Below, in pieces: positions 7,572-14,820 of a DNA stretch of 21,662 nucleotides. Origin of the DNA: a virus; the IMG/VR virus record IMGVR_UViG_3300006484_000070, positions 1 to 21,662 of that record; one strand, given 5' to 3'. The position numbers were made by a program, and so were the translations under genes. A model generated the notes under the pieces. The model did not search any database. It saw only the letters and a program-made list of their open reading frames with translations, and was not told the DNA's origin. How positions within the stretch are numbered: position 1 is the first letter of the stretch; the number at the start of each line of letters is the position of its first letter.

Positions 7572-8197
7572 TAGTAAGGTAAATCCTGTTCTAGTTCTTC
7601 AACTACATCTGCAGAAGCACCTGCAGACTCACTCATCAATCCCTCTAGGAATTCTTTTTGTTGCTCGGCGGAAGGTCGAGTAAGGATATCGTCCATGGAC
7701 TTTAACCCTTTTACGAGAGCTTTCTCATCGGCATCTAGTGCTCGTACTTTGCATTTTAATACTTGCAACTGGTATTCTACATTGTATACTTGTGGGCCAG
7801 TCTTAACACGCTTAAAGTTTACGTCCCATCCAGTTTCTGGATTAGTAGGGTCGCCTAATTCTTCTGCTGCTAACATGATTTGCTCAAGCAGTTTCTTTTT
7901 AAGGTTAAGGATTTTTAGCTCACCGTCATGGATGCATTGAATCGCATAAGCCCATCCGCATTTCTTTTCGGGATGATACTTGCGTACCCAGTCGGTTTCT
8001 TTGTTTTCAAAGGTTTCCGTCTCTCGATTGAATCCTAAGCACTCCATTGGAATGTTTTTGTTATTCTCACCAGTTATCCAGTACACGTAGCGAGGAAGAA
8101 TGTCTCCTACTAGTCGTACTTTATTGTCGCCAGTGATGTATTGATATTGAACTACGGAACTCTTCTTTGCAGTTCCTTTTGCGTCAGCAAATTTCAT
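7571..8197 (-). CDS. Single-stranded DNA-binding protein (gp32-like, acidic tail)
   Basis: The 208-residue protein has two beta-rich blocks that fit the OB-fold of phage gp32-type SSBs: NKVRLVGDILPRYVYWITG (25-43) and GWDVNFKRVKTGPQVYNVEY (123-142). A helix (LKKKLLEQIMLAAEELGD) lies between them. The C-terminus is acidic and ends VVEELEQDLPY, which resembles the acidic tip with a final aromatic residue that SSBs use to recruit partners. Two cysteines (C80, C88) lie where T4 gp32 has a zinc site, but a full ligand set is not visible. Its position beside the SbcCD genes and helicase fits. AGGAG precedes the ATG at 8197. The fold assignment rests on motif impressions, not an alignment. Confidence 0.75.
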   Translation of the reverse strand: MKFADAKGTAKKSSVVQYQYITGDNKVRLVGDILPRYVYWITGENNKNIPMECLGFNRETETFENKETDWVRKYHPEKKCGWAYAIQCIHDGELKILNLKKKLLEQIMLAAEELGDPTNPETGWDVNFKRVKTGPQVYNVEYQLQVLKCKVRALDADEKALVKGLKSMDDILTRPSAEQQKEFLEGLMSESAGASADVVEELEQDLPY

Positions 8198-8205
8198 ATT
8201 TTCTC

Positions 8206-8589
8206 CTAAATGTCTTCATACTTGAAATGAATCTTATCATCTATCAAAGTAAGTAGTCTGTTATTGTTTATTGCGTCCTGACCCACGTTAGCGTGTGAAA
8301 GGTCTAAAGTTACTATTTGATCGTGCATATAAATAGCAAAGCTACGGTAGCTCAGCAGAGATAGATACTCTATTCTCTCTTGGGCAGTGTAGTTCTTTGC
8401 TTCGAAGAAAAGAGGTTTCAGATCTACTGCAAACGAATTTCCAACGAAGTTATACTGCATATAATTATAAACTGTGTCTTTTCTATTGCTTGGCAGCGAC
8501 ATAAAAGTCATCCAATGCATAATCGCGAAGATGTCTTTGGCTCTGCCCTGTGTCTTGTTTACAATCTTTTTCCAATTAAACAGTGTCAT
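8206..8589 (-). CDS. Conserved-looking phage protein of unknown function (127 aa)
   Basis: This is a 127-residue mixed protein with no motif I can assign (begins MTLFNWKK; helical middle TVYNYMQYNFVGNSFAVD). It lies between the D10-type helicase and SSB genes. The ATG at 8589 is only 2 nt after the -10 box of promoter P1, so that ATG would lie upstream of the P1 transcription start. It could be translated only from read-through messages, or a later start is used. No strong ribosome site is visible for either. A faint likeness of residues 20-60 to T4-type clamp-loader small subunits was noticed but no clamp or large loader gene is present, so I do not use it. Confidence 0.6.
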   Translation of the reverse strand: MTLFNWKKIVNKTQGRAKDIFAIMHWMTFMSLPSNRKDTVYNYMQYNFVGNSFAVDLKPLFFEAKNYTAQERIEYLSLLSYRSFAIYMHDQIVTLDLSHANVGQDAINNNRLLTLIDDKIHFKYEDI

Positions 8590-8591
8590 AT

Positions 8592-8620
8592 ATTATCTCA
8601 AATTTTAAACGAAATGTCAA
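8592..8620 (-). promoter_or_regulatory. Promoter P1 (sigma70 type)
   Basis: Read on the minus strand: TTGACA at 8620-8615, a 17-nt spacer, and GATAAT at 8597-8592. It shares TTCTTGACATTT and TTTGAGATAATAT with P2 and P4. It lies between the D10-type helicase stop (8632) and the unknown gene starting at 8589, and would boost the unknown, SSB, SbcD and SbcC genes. Confidence 0.88.
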
Positions 8621-8631
8621 GAAATATTTTT

Positions 8632-9912
8632 TCATATGTTCTTGATCTCATATCCTTGCTTCAAGTAGTATCCTGCTCTGTTATTCGCTTGCTTTCTGGC
8701 TGTGTTGCCTTTTAAGTTTATGTCGATTATAACAGGATCTTTCTTACCTTCTTTTATTCTAATTACACGACCTATTAGCTGTGTAAGAAGAGGCTCATTA
8801 TTTACAGGAGTTCCGAGCACGAGGCAACTCAAAGCATCGAGAGAAACACCTTCTGAGAATATAGACTGTGTGCCAAACAGTACATTCTTGTCAGTATTTA
8901 TTCTCTCCATCATATCAGGTCTTTCTTCGTGTGGAGTTTCTCCTGTAATTACTATAGCACTATCTCCTACCAGTTCGGCAGCTTTCTTTAAGAAAGCAAC
9001 ACGATCAGCTACAACTAGAACTTTGTGTCCTTTAGCAGCCATCGCACTTGCTATTATTGCTACTTCATGCTGATACTCCTCGTTATAAGCTAGATGATTT
9101 ATCTTCTTAGCCCATGGAGTACCACTGCCGTCTAAAAAACGTATATCTGAATGTATGATATGTATCTTAGGCGGCATATAGTTTTCTTTTGGTGGAAAGT
9201 ATATTTTAGGACTAAAATAATCTCTAAACAATACGTGCTTTCCATCTTTTCTTTCAATTGTACCTGATAGTCCAATCTTATATCTAGCAGTGCACTTATC
9301 TAGAATATTCTTAAATGTAGGAGAAGATACGTGATGCATCTCATCGAGAATGATTGTCCCGAATTCATTAGCAAAGTCTGGTACTCGCCTTGTGAGCGTC
9401 TGGACATTACCAATGACGATTGGACCACTTAAATCAAACTTACCACTACCAATTATGGCGGGTTTAATTCCGTATACCTTCTCTACTTCTTTCTCCCACT
9501 GGGATCTAAGAGCTACAGTGTGCACAACCACTAGAGTTTTCTGTTTTAGCTTGCCAGCAATTGCCAATCCTGTAAATGTTTTACCCCAACTAACCCAAGC
9601 ATTGATAATACAACTGTCCTCAATATCGTCATGTACTTCTTTTTGGGACACACGTAACTCATGGCGAAACTCTGGGAACTCGACCGGCGCAAGCTTTCTT
9701 TTATCGACGATTTCATGCCCCTCTGGTATCAAATCAAAGCGACCACTTGGAACTGTAATCATTCCTTGCTTAATTCTACCCATATTCTTAATGACAAGAG
9801 GTGGGTCTAAGGGATTATAAGTTGGTATTGAGTAGGTTAACTCCTTATCAATCTTATCCTGTGTCTCTTGATCCACGGTCATGTATATTTTATCAGAAAC
9901 TACTGCTTTCAT
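8632..9912 (-). CDS. Superfamily 2 DNA helicase (T5 D10 / T4 UvsW type)
   Basis: This is a 426-residue ATP-dependent helicase. Motif I is A105-W-V-S-W-G-K-T112, an atypical but valid [AG]x4GK[ST] loop. Motif II is D190-E-M-H193, and HTVALRSQWEKEV (131-143) is motif Ia. A motif III-like GLSGTIER and motif VI QLIGRVIRIKEG are also present. The N-terminal 85 residues are a separate small domain, as in UvsW-like proteins. UvsW-type helicases unwind branched DNA and remodel forks and R-loops. The ATG at 9912 overlaps the preceding stop by 4 nt (ATGA). Placement between polymerase and SbcCD genes parallels the T5 order D9-D10-D12-D13. Confidence 0.92.
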   Translation of the reverse strand: MKAVVSDKIYMTVDQETQDKIDKELTYSIPTYNPLDPPLVIKNMGRIKQGMITVPSGRFDLIPEGHEIVDKRKLAPVEFPEFRHELRVSQKEVHDDIEDSCIINAWVSWGKTFTGLAIAGKLKQKTLVVVHTVALRSQWEKEVEKVYGIKPAIIGSGKFDLSGPIVIGNVQTLTRRVPDFANEFGTIILDEMHHVSSPTFKNILDKCTARYKIGLSGTIERKDGKHVLFRDYFSPKIYFPPKENYMPPKIHIIHSDIRFLDGSGTPWAKKINHLAYNEEYQHEVAIIASAMAAKGHKVLVVADRVAFLKKAAELVGDSAIVITGETPHEERPDMMERINTDKNVLFGTQSIFSEGVSLDALSCLVLGTPVNNEPLLTQLIGRVIRIKEGKKDPVIIDINLKGNTARKQANNRAGYYLKQGYEIKNI

Positions 9913-10391
9913 ATCTTTCTCTTTGTGTCTTTCTTTTTATTCTCTGAAAATTCGTATAGGAGCCACGGGTGCCTCCCATCATATAGTATACCCGCCCAAC
10001 GCATTGCTGGATCAGGGGGTCTAGCTAAATCAAAGGGAAAATTTATGTCTTCTATCCACACTATGCTCTTAGTTCCCAGTCTTCGTACACTTTTTATTAA
10101 ATAGTACCTTAGATCTACCATTCGGGTCTTTTCATACCTAAATACGGTACCATCAGAGTCTACAAATCTTTTTGCAGCACTTTTTAGAAAAGAGGGAATA
10201 TCGTGTACCGCCTTGGTTAAGGGAAACTTTGTGGGATAAGAAGACCTGAGCCTTCTCATCCCCAAAGAGTCATGATTGACGTTGAGATCGTCTAGCATCT
10301 GTCGATTTGCAAATACTATCCCATCTTGCGTGTCTATGTCTATATCTCTTGGCAGTATAAATACTGGAAATACTATATCAGTTAGCTTCAT
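9909..10391 (-). CDS. Conserved phage replication-cluster protein of unknown function (160 aa)
   Basis: I start at MKLTDIVFP (ATG 10391); a TTG at 10403 would add four residues and cannot be excluded, since GGTAAG lies near it. The 160-residue basic protein has a C-terminal half rich in aromatic residues (VWIEDINFPF, ARPPDPAMRWAGIL, GRHPWLLYEFSENKKKD). It ends in a lysine/arginine run. I recall similar proteins next to family A polymerases in other phages, always without function. It overlaps the end of the polymerase gene by 14 nt and the helicase start by 4 nt, so coupling to replication is likely. No catalytic motif is evident. Confidence 0.7.
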   Translation of the reverse strand: MKLTDIVFPVFILPRDIDIDTQDGIVFANRQMLDDLNVNHDSLGMRRLRSSYPTKFPLTKAVHDIPSFLKSAAKRFVDSDGTVFRYEKTRMVDLRYYLIKSVRRLGTKSIVWIEDINFPFDLARPPDPAMRWAGILYDGRHPWLLYEFSENKKKDTKRKI

Positions 10392-12654
10392 ACGCTTTTG
10401 CAAACTTACCGAAGCTGTAGTCTTCGCCTACATCAAAGTCGCAACCAACAGGGGCACCTTTGATAGCACAGCCTTCTCGAGGCTGCTGGATAAAGTATCT
10501 TACTTTCTCGCAGTAGTGATCTACTTCGTGATCTGGAACTTCTGCAAGGATAGAGTCATGTACTAGAGCAAAGATACGGCTTTTAAGACCATGATCTTTT
10601 ATGTAGTTGTGCATATCAACAGCACCTAGAAGATTGATGTCACTAGCCGCAGACTGTACTAAGAAGTTGATGCCAGAGCGAACTTCGTGAGAAGCAATAC
10701 CTTGGTCACTACTATGTACATTTGGTAGTCTACGCTTGCGACCAAAGATAGAATAAACATATCCATGTTTAGCAATCTCTAGTTTTTTATCGTCTAACCA
10801 TTTTTTTAACATCTTGAACTGCTTAAAGTAATCGTCAATAACTTCTTGTGCTTCCGATACTGAGAAGTATGTGCCTGAGTCTTTTGTAACTTGGGCACTA
10901 ATCTTCTTAGCTCCGGCACCATACATGATACCAAACGTTACAGCTTTTGCAGCTTGTCGCTTTACAGAGTAGAACTCTGCTACATCACCTACCTCGCAAG
11001 GAAGCCTAAAGACTACCTTTGCGATTGTACTGTGAAAGTTACCGCCTTGTCTAAATACATCCTGCAGCTTCTCATCTCTGGCTAGTACAGCAGCGACATA
11101 AACTTCTGCAGTGGTTAAATCCATTGCAACTATTTGATGTCCTGGTCTAGCTTTAATACACCCTTTAATAATCGGATTATCTCTAGGTATTTGCTGCATG
11201 TTTAGTTTACCGGAACTACTAAGGCGGCCAGAAGTAGTACCGTGTAGATTAAAATTCGTCCGAAGTCGCGAGTCGCGATCCAACTGAGGAATAATCTTGT
11301 CGAGATATGTATTCTTAATTTTACTTTTCTGGCGTATTTCCAGAATATGCTTAGGAACCTCATGTTCTTCTCCCAATGCCTGCAGTACTTCTGCATCTGT
11401 AGAGTTTGCTCCCGTACCTGTTTTCTTGCCAGTAGGCTTTAGTCCTATAAAATCGAACAAAAGTTTTCTTAGCTGAAGCGTACTGTTTGGATTAAACCCT
11501 TTATCTTGAAATTGCTCAAACTCTTTTACTTCTTCAAACTCATATAGCCCTGCTACAGCAGTCTGTATATCTTCTTCCATAAGATTTTGAGATACTTCTA
11601 GTCTGTTTCTGTCGAAAGGAACTCCAGTATCTTGACAGTCTGTCAAAAATCGCATGGCAGGAATTAGAAGATTCTTATATACTCTACGAATCTGAGGATC
11701 TTTATCCAGCTCTTCCTTGAATATTTGATATATACGATAGGTTACACAAGCATCCATTGCTGCGTATACTTGCATCAAATCAAAAGGAATCATATCCCAT
11801 GTGAAGTCACCACGTAACATACCATTCCTACGGCAGTACTCCTGTATGAATTCATACATAGGCTTCTCATAATCTCCATATGGAGTATGTTTGATAGCTA
11901 ATGTCTTCAGTCCATGATTGCCTGGTACTTCATTTAGCATATAGGACATGAGCATTGTATCATCTATACGAGGAAACTCAAAATTAAAGTGATACTCTAG
12001 CATTGCCAAGTCAAACTTGGCATTGTGCATAATAACACCCTTCTTATTGAAGATTTCTTGCATAAGTGAGGTGGCTTCTTCATCCACACAGTCTGTACTT
12101 ATATATACAGAAGTGTCCTCTTGATACGCCATACTAATTCCAAGAATGTGCCCATCCCGAGGGTACAATCCTGTAGTTTCAGTGTCTACTGCAATATGGG
12201 TAGCGTCACTTACAAGCGCCGCTTTTAGCCATTCAATAGCTTCCTGAGTGTCCTCAATACCGTAGAATTTCTCTTTGTCAATTACTACGCTTTTGAGATC
12301 CCCTGATATGTACTTATTCAGTTTGCTCACCGCATCGTCCCAAGTTTCTTTTGCCTCAGGGCGGAATGCAAGCATACCAGGATTGATGATAGGAATATAC
12401 TTATCATCAATAAGTCTACCACAATGTTCTGTGATAGATCGTTCTTTAGCAAAATGTTGAAGTGCTTCAGATCCGACCAATACGACAAAGTCGTACTCAT
12501 CTGTATCAATCTCAATATCAACATCTTTCTTTAATATTTTTTTCTTTGTTGTATCTGAACAAAGAGCATACCTATCAAACTGAAACTTGTTCTCAAAGTG
12601 ACGAACAAAGTCAGTTTTGCTAGGCACCTTCTCAATTAGGGCTACTGTGGCCAT
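10378..12654 (-). CDS. Family A DNA polymerase with 3'-5' proofreading exonuclease (T5 D9-like)
   Basis: The 758-residue replicative polymerase has an N-terminal region (1-125) of separate character, with a stretch resembling uracil-DNA glycosylases. Exonuclease motifs follow: D157 and E159 (VDTETTG), D215 (HNAKFD), and Y297-x3-D301. The polymerase domain includes T473-T-S-G-R477; motif A D512-L-T-T-A-E517; motif B R566, K570, F574 and Y578 (KAVTFGIMYG); and motif C H699-D-S701. F574 is at the position that selects dNTPs over ddNTPs. Motif C reads HDS rather than the common HDE, and motif A lacks the usual D-Y-S-Q-I-E wording. There is no 5'-3' exonuclease domain; that function is the separate gene at 3230-4096. 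AAAGGA precedes ATG 12654, and the gene overlaps the primase by 23 nt. Confidence 0.96.
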   Translation of the reverse strand: MATVALIEKVPSKTDFVRHFENKFQFDRYALCSDTTKKKILKKDVDIEIDTDEYDFVVLVGSEALQHFAKERSITEHCGRLIDDKYIPIINPGMLAFRPEAKETWDDAVSKLNKYISGDLKSVVIDKEKFYGIEDTQEAIEWLKAALVSDATHIAVDTETTGLYPRDGHILGISMAYQEDTSVYISTDCVDEEATSLMQEIFNKKGVIMHNAKFDLAMLEYHFNFEFPRIDDTMLMSYMLNEVPGNHGLKTLAIKHTPYGDYEKPMYEFIQEYCRRNGMLRGDFTWDMIPFDLMQVYAAMDACVTYRIYQIFKEELDKDPQIRRVYKNLLIPAMRFLTDCQDTGVPFDRNRLEVSQNLMEEDIQTAVAGLYEFEEVKEFEQFQDKGFNPNSTLQLRKLLFDFIGLKPTGKKTGTGANSTDAEVLQALGEEHEVPKHILEIRQKSKIKNTYLDKIIPQLDRDSRLRTNFNLHGTTSGRLSSSGKLNMQQIPRDNPIIKGCIKARPGHQIVAMDLTTAEVYVAAVLARDEKLQDVFRQGGNFHSTIAKVVFRLPCEVGDVAEFYSVKRQAAKAVTFGIMYGAGAKKISAQVTKDSGTYFSVSEAQEVIDDYFKQFKMLKKWLDDKKLEIAKHGYVYSIFGRKRRLPNVHSSDQGIASHEVRSGINFLVQSAASDINLLGAVDMHNYIKDHGLKSRIFALVHDSILAEVPDHEVDHYCEKVRYFIQQPREGCAIKGAPVGCDFDVGEDYSFGKFAKAYEAN

Positions 12655-13483
12655 ATAAAAAATCCTTTAAGTCTGATATTCTTTCTTTGGTAAGATCTCC
12701 AGGATCTGTACCTCTTGCTATTGGTATTATGCCACTAGGCATTCCTATTTCTTCACAAAGCCCACATATTCTTTCTGCTGCAGTTTGTCCTGCTTCATCT
12801 CCATCAAAGAATACTTTTACACTCTGTACGCCATATACTTTTAGTAAAGCCAACTTATTCGTATCAAAGTTGTTAGTACCAAAGCAGCATATTGCATTTG
12901 TTAAACCTTTGTCAATCATATTCAGCGCATCAAAAATACCTTCTACTAGAATGACTTCTCCATGAATCATATTAGGTTTTGAAGGAAACAAAGGAAGTTG
13001 TACTCCTCTGGGCTGAATCATATATTTGGGTTGGATGGTGTTATCCGTAGCTCTACCAATAAAAGCCCTAATCTTGCCTGTCATATCCTTTAAGGGAAAA
13101 GCAAGTCTACCCGCGTATTCTTTTTCGAAGTGGGTAAACGCCCCAAACTGCGCTAAGGTATCTGCGGATATATTTCTAAACGCTCCTACAAATCGAATAG
13201 CTTTCTCTGGTATCTTTAACCCTACATTATCAGACCTGATCTTTTCTATCTTATGTCTTACTTTATGTAGGCGTAGAGTTTTTTCTGTAGGAGGCGTACC
13301 ATAGTGAGTAAAGATATTGCCTTTGAAGTGACAACTAAAACAGTGGAACACTCCAGTAACTTTATCTACCCGAAGAGAAGGGTTTCTGTCATCATGATCC
13401 GGGTTCAGACATTTAATCTGAAAGTCCTGACCTGAGACAGTATACGCCAACTTTTCTTTATTTAATACGTCTATTACATCCAT
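12632..13483 (-). CDS. DnaG-type primase (zinc-binding plus TOPRIM, short form)
   Basis: The 283-residue protein makes RNA primers for the lagging strand. An N-terminal CHC2 zinc site is C25, H30, C48 and C51 (KCLNPDH, HCFSC). A basic linker and RNA-polymerase-like N-lobe (about 90-170) follow, then a TOPRIM core with E181 (VILVEGIFDAL) and D227-G-D229 (VFFDGDEAGQ). It is half the length of bacterial DnaG and has no C-terminal helicase-binding domain, so interaction with the DnaB-type helicase must occur otherwise. Promoter P2 lies directly upstream: its -10 box ends 6 nt before ATG 13483, so the message may begin at or within 2 nt of the ATG and be leaderless. Confidence 0.93.
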   Translation of the reverse strand: MDVIDVLNKEKLAYTVSGQDFQIKCLNPDHDDRNPSLRVDKVTGVFHCFSCHFKGNIFTHYGTPPTEKTLRLHKVRHKIEKIRSDNVGLKIPEKAIRFVGAFRNISADTLAQFGAFTHFEKEYAGRLAFPLKDMTGKIRAFIGRATDNTIQPKYMIQPRGVQLPLFPSKPNMIHGEVILVEGIFDALNMIDKGLTNAICCFGTNNFDTNKLALLKVYGVQSVKVFFDGDEAGQTAAERICGLCEEIGMPSGIIPIARGTDPGDLTKERISDLKDFLYGHSSPN

Positions 13484-13489
13484 TTATAT

Positions 13490-13518
13490 ATTATCTCAAA
13501 ATTTAAGGAAAATGTCAA
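13490..13518 (-). promoter_or_regulatory. Promoter P2 (sigma70 type), -35 overlaps thyX stop
   Basis: Read on the minus strand: TTGACA at 13518-13513, a 17-nt spacer, GATAAT at 13495-13490. The TGA stop of thyX (13517-13515) is inside the -35 box. It would drive primase, polymerase and helicase. The flanking AATAGTTC upstream of the -35 matches P4 exactly. Confidence 0.9.
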
Positions 13519-14159
13519 GAACTATTTTTAAGTGGGAATACATTAGCTATAACTTCTGCTACCGCTAAGGCTATATCCATATGTTCCTTCTGTGTTCCGT
13601 TTTCTTTCCTTAAATCAATATAGTGAATCCAGCTTCTTAAAGTACCATTCATATACATCCTACTTATAGTATTTCCCTCTGGAAGCACAGCTCTAGCCTG
13701 CTCTTTTGCAATACCATTATCAATTGCCCACCTATAAGCTTTTGTTGACGCTTCTATGACTTCTCTCTGGCGTTTATGCCATTCAATTTCTAATCCGTCA
13801 TTATCTGCCTCTATACTGTTCTGCCTGTTCTTAGGATCTTGTAAACGTGCTTGCCTAGTCTCGAAACTTAAGTCTTCTGTAGGATCAGCATAACGCTGAC
13901 TAAACTCTTGAAACGAAAAAGAACGGTGACGAAGTATCTGTCGTGCAATATCTCTAGTTGTTTCAATTTCTAAACAAACACTGACCATCTCTAGAGGGCT
14001 CCAGTGTTGGTGCTTCATCAAGTACTTTACAAGTTTTTCACTTGTTTCTTTATTGTTTTGATTATCTGGGTTACTTACTCTAGCACAATATGCCACTAAG
14101 TCCAACGCTGACTCATTGTAATCTGGTGCTTGTGAGTGACTAATAAGTTTTACGTTCAT
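13515..14159 (-). CDS. thyX: FAD-dependent thymidylate synthase ThyX
   Basis: The 214-residue enzyme methylates dUMP to dTMP with methylene-tetrahydrofolate, using FAD and NADPH. The signature R77-H-R79 followed by seven residues and S87 (RHRSFSFQEFSQRY) is complete. W53-S-P-L (HWSPLEM) near the N-terminus and the C-terminal RSWIHYIDLR, which binds dUMP in this family, are also present. Unlike ThyA, ThyX gives tetrahydrofolate rather than dihydrofolate, which pairs well with the SHMT gene upstream in the operon. The ATG at 14159 directly follows the stop of the small lipoprotein gene. Its last bases form part of promoter P2. Confidence 0.96.
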   Translation of the reverse strand: MNVKLISHSQAPDYNESALDLVAYCARVSNPDNQNNKETSEKLVKYLMKHQHWSPLEMVSVCLEIETTRDIARQILRHRSFSFQEFSQRYADPTEDLSFETRQARLQDPKNRQNSIEADNDGLEIEWHKRQREVIEASTKAYRWAIDNGIAKEQARAVLPEGNTISRMYMNGTLRSWIHYIDLRKENGTQKEHMDIALAVAEVIANVFPLKNSS

Positions 14160-14282
14160 TTAATAAATCATCCAGTCGCTGCTATAAACTTCAAGCCTTT
14201 CTTTTACAGAGCAAGAATTGAGCACAAAAGCCAATACAACTAAAATTAGTACTCCTCCCCATAGTTTTTTTAAATCATCCAT
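14160..14282 (-). CDS. Small predicted lipoprotein (40 aa)
   Basis: This 40-residue frame fills the gap between the oxygenase gene and thyX. It begins MDDLKKLWGG, continues with the hydrophobic stretch VLILVVLAFVLNSC and ends VKERLEVYSSDWMIY. Positively charged K5-K6, a hydrophobic core at 11-21 and L21-N-S-C24 form a plausible lipoprotein signal with lipidation at C24, leaving a 17-residue mature peptide. The D2-D3 at the N-terminus is unusual for a signal peptide. Its start overlaps the oxygenase stop by 8 nt (ATGGATGA) and its stop TAA abuts the thyX ATG, the pattern of a real gene in this operon. The ribosome site (GAAAG) is weak. T5 carries a small early lipoprotein (Llp) that blocks superinfection; a similar role here is only a suggestion. 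Confidence 0.68.
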   Translation of the reverse strand: MDDLKKLWGGVLILVVLAFVLNSCSVKERLEVYSSDWMIY

Positions 14283-14820
14283 TTAATTCTTTCGTCCATA
14301 TTGTTAGTGAGTATTTAGTACCCGATGTTATAGGAGTACTACGATGTGGATGTGTGATCTTACTAGGCCAAGTTAGTAATTGGCCTACCTCAACATCCTT
14401 GTTAGAAAATTTTTGTCTAGGAAACTCTAATAATCCCCCAGTGTAAGAGTCGCACAGTTTTACACTGCCACTAATAAAACTCTCGTCGTGGTGAAGATCA
14501 AGAGACCTCTGTCCATCCATGTGGTATTTTATAGCAAATATAGTATCTGTTGCAAACTCATCTATATCCCAATAGTGCTGAGCCCAAGGCCATATTCTTT
14601 GATCTAGATGTGTATTCAACTGTCCGAATAGATCTGGGATTGAGTCTTCTAATAGTACATCTCTAGTCTTATATCTGTCACCGTGATTAGACGTCCACTC
14701 TTGTCCTTGTATTGCCTGTATAATGAAGTCGCAAAACTCTTTCGTCATAAAGTCATAGACTATAAAGTCATTCTTCAGCGTAGAAGGGTTAATATATTTC
14801 GGAAAAGCTTCGCCTAGCAA
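14275..14820 (-). CDS. 2-oxoglutarate/Fe(II)-dependent oxygenase (prolyl-4-hydroxylase-like), TTG start
   Basis: The 181-residue double-stranded beta-helix oxygenase has an iron site made of H110-x-D112 (LDLHHDES) and probably H159 (ITHPHRST). K169 (SGTKYSL) is in place to hold the 2-oxoglutarate carboxylate, where R is more common. YTGGLLEFPRQ and VGQLLTWPS are core strands typical of the P4Hc/phage oxygenase group. These enzymes hydroxylate protein side chains, nucleobases or small molecules; the substrate cannot be told. The start is TTG 14820 because AGGAG lies 6 nt upstream and no in-frame ATG exists before residue 25. It overlaps the Coq4-like gene by 7 nt and the lipoprotein gene by 8 nt. 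Confidence 0.88.
   Translation of the reverse strand: MLGEAFPKYINPSTLKNDFIVYDFMTKEFCDFIIQAIQGQEWTSNHGDRYKTRDVLLEDSIPDLFGQLNTHLDQRIWPWAQHYWDIDEFATDTIFAIKYHMDGQRSLDLHHDESFISGSVKLCDSYTGGLLEFPRQKFSNKDVEVGQLLTWPSKITHPHRSTPITSGTKYSLTIWTKELNG

Noticed and set aside
8206-8589. Faint likeness to T4-type clamp-loader small subunit
   Set aside because: No clamp or large loader subunit in the window, and T5-type polymerases work without a clamp; the likeness is only a few residues.
9350-9820. Long + strand open frame opposite the D10-type helicase
   Set aside because: Antisense shadow; helicase motifs I and II are on the minus strand over the same bases.
12004-12022. Hairpin TGCCAAGT-CAA-ACTTGGCA in the polymerase gene
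   Set aside because: No T-tract, inside the exonuclease coding region (AKFDLAML), so neither a terminator nor a clear regulatory element.
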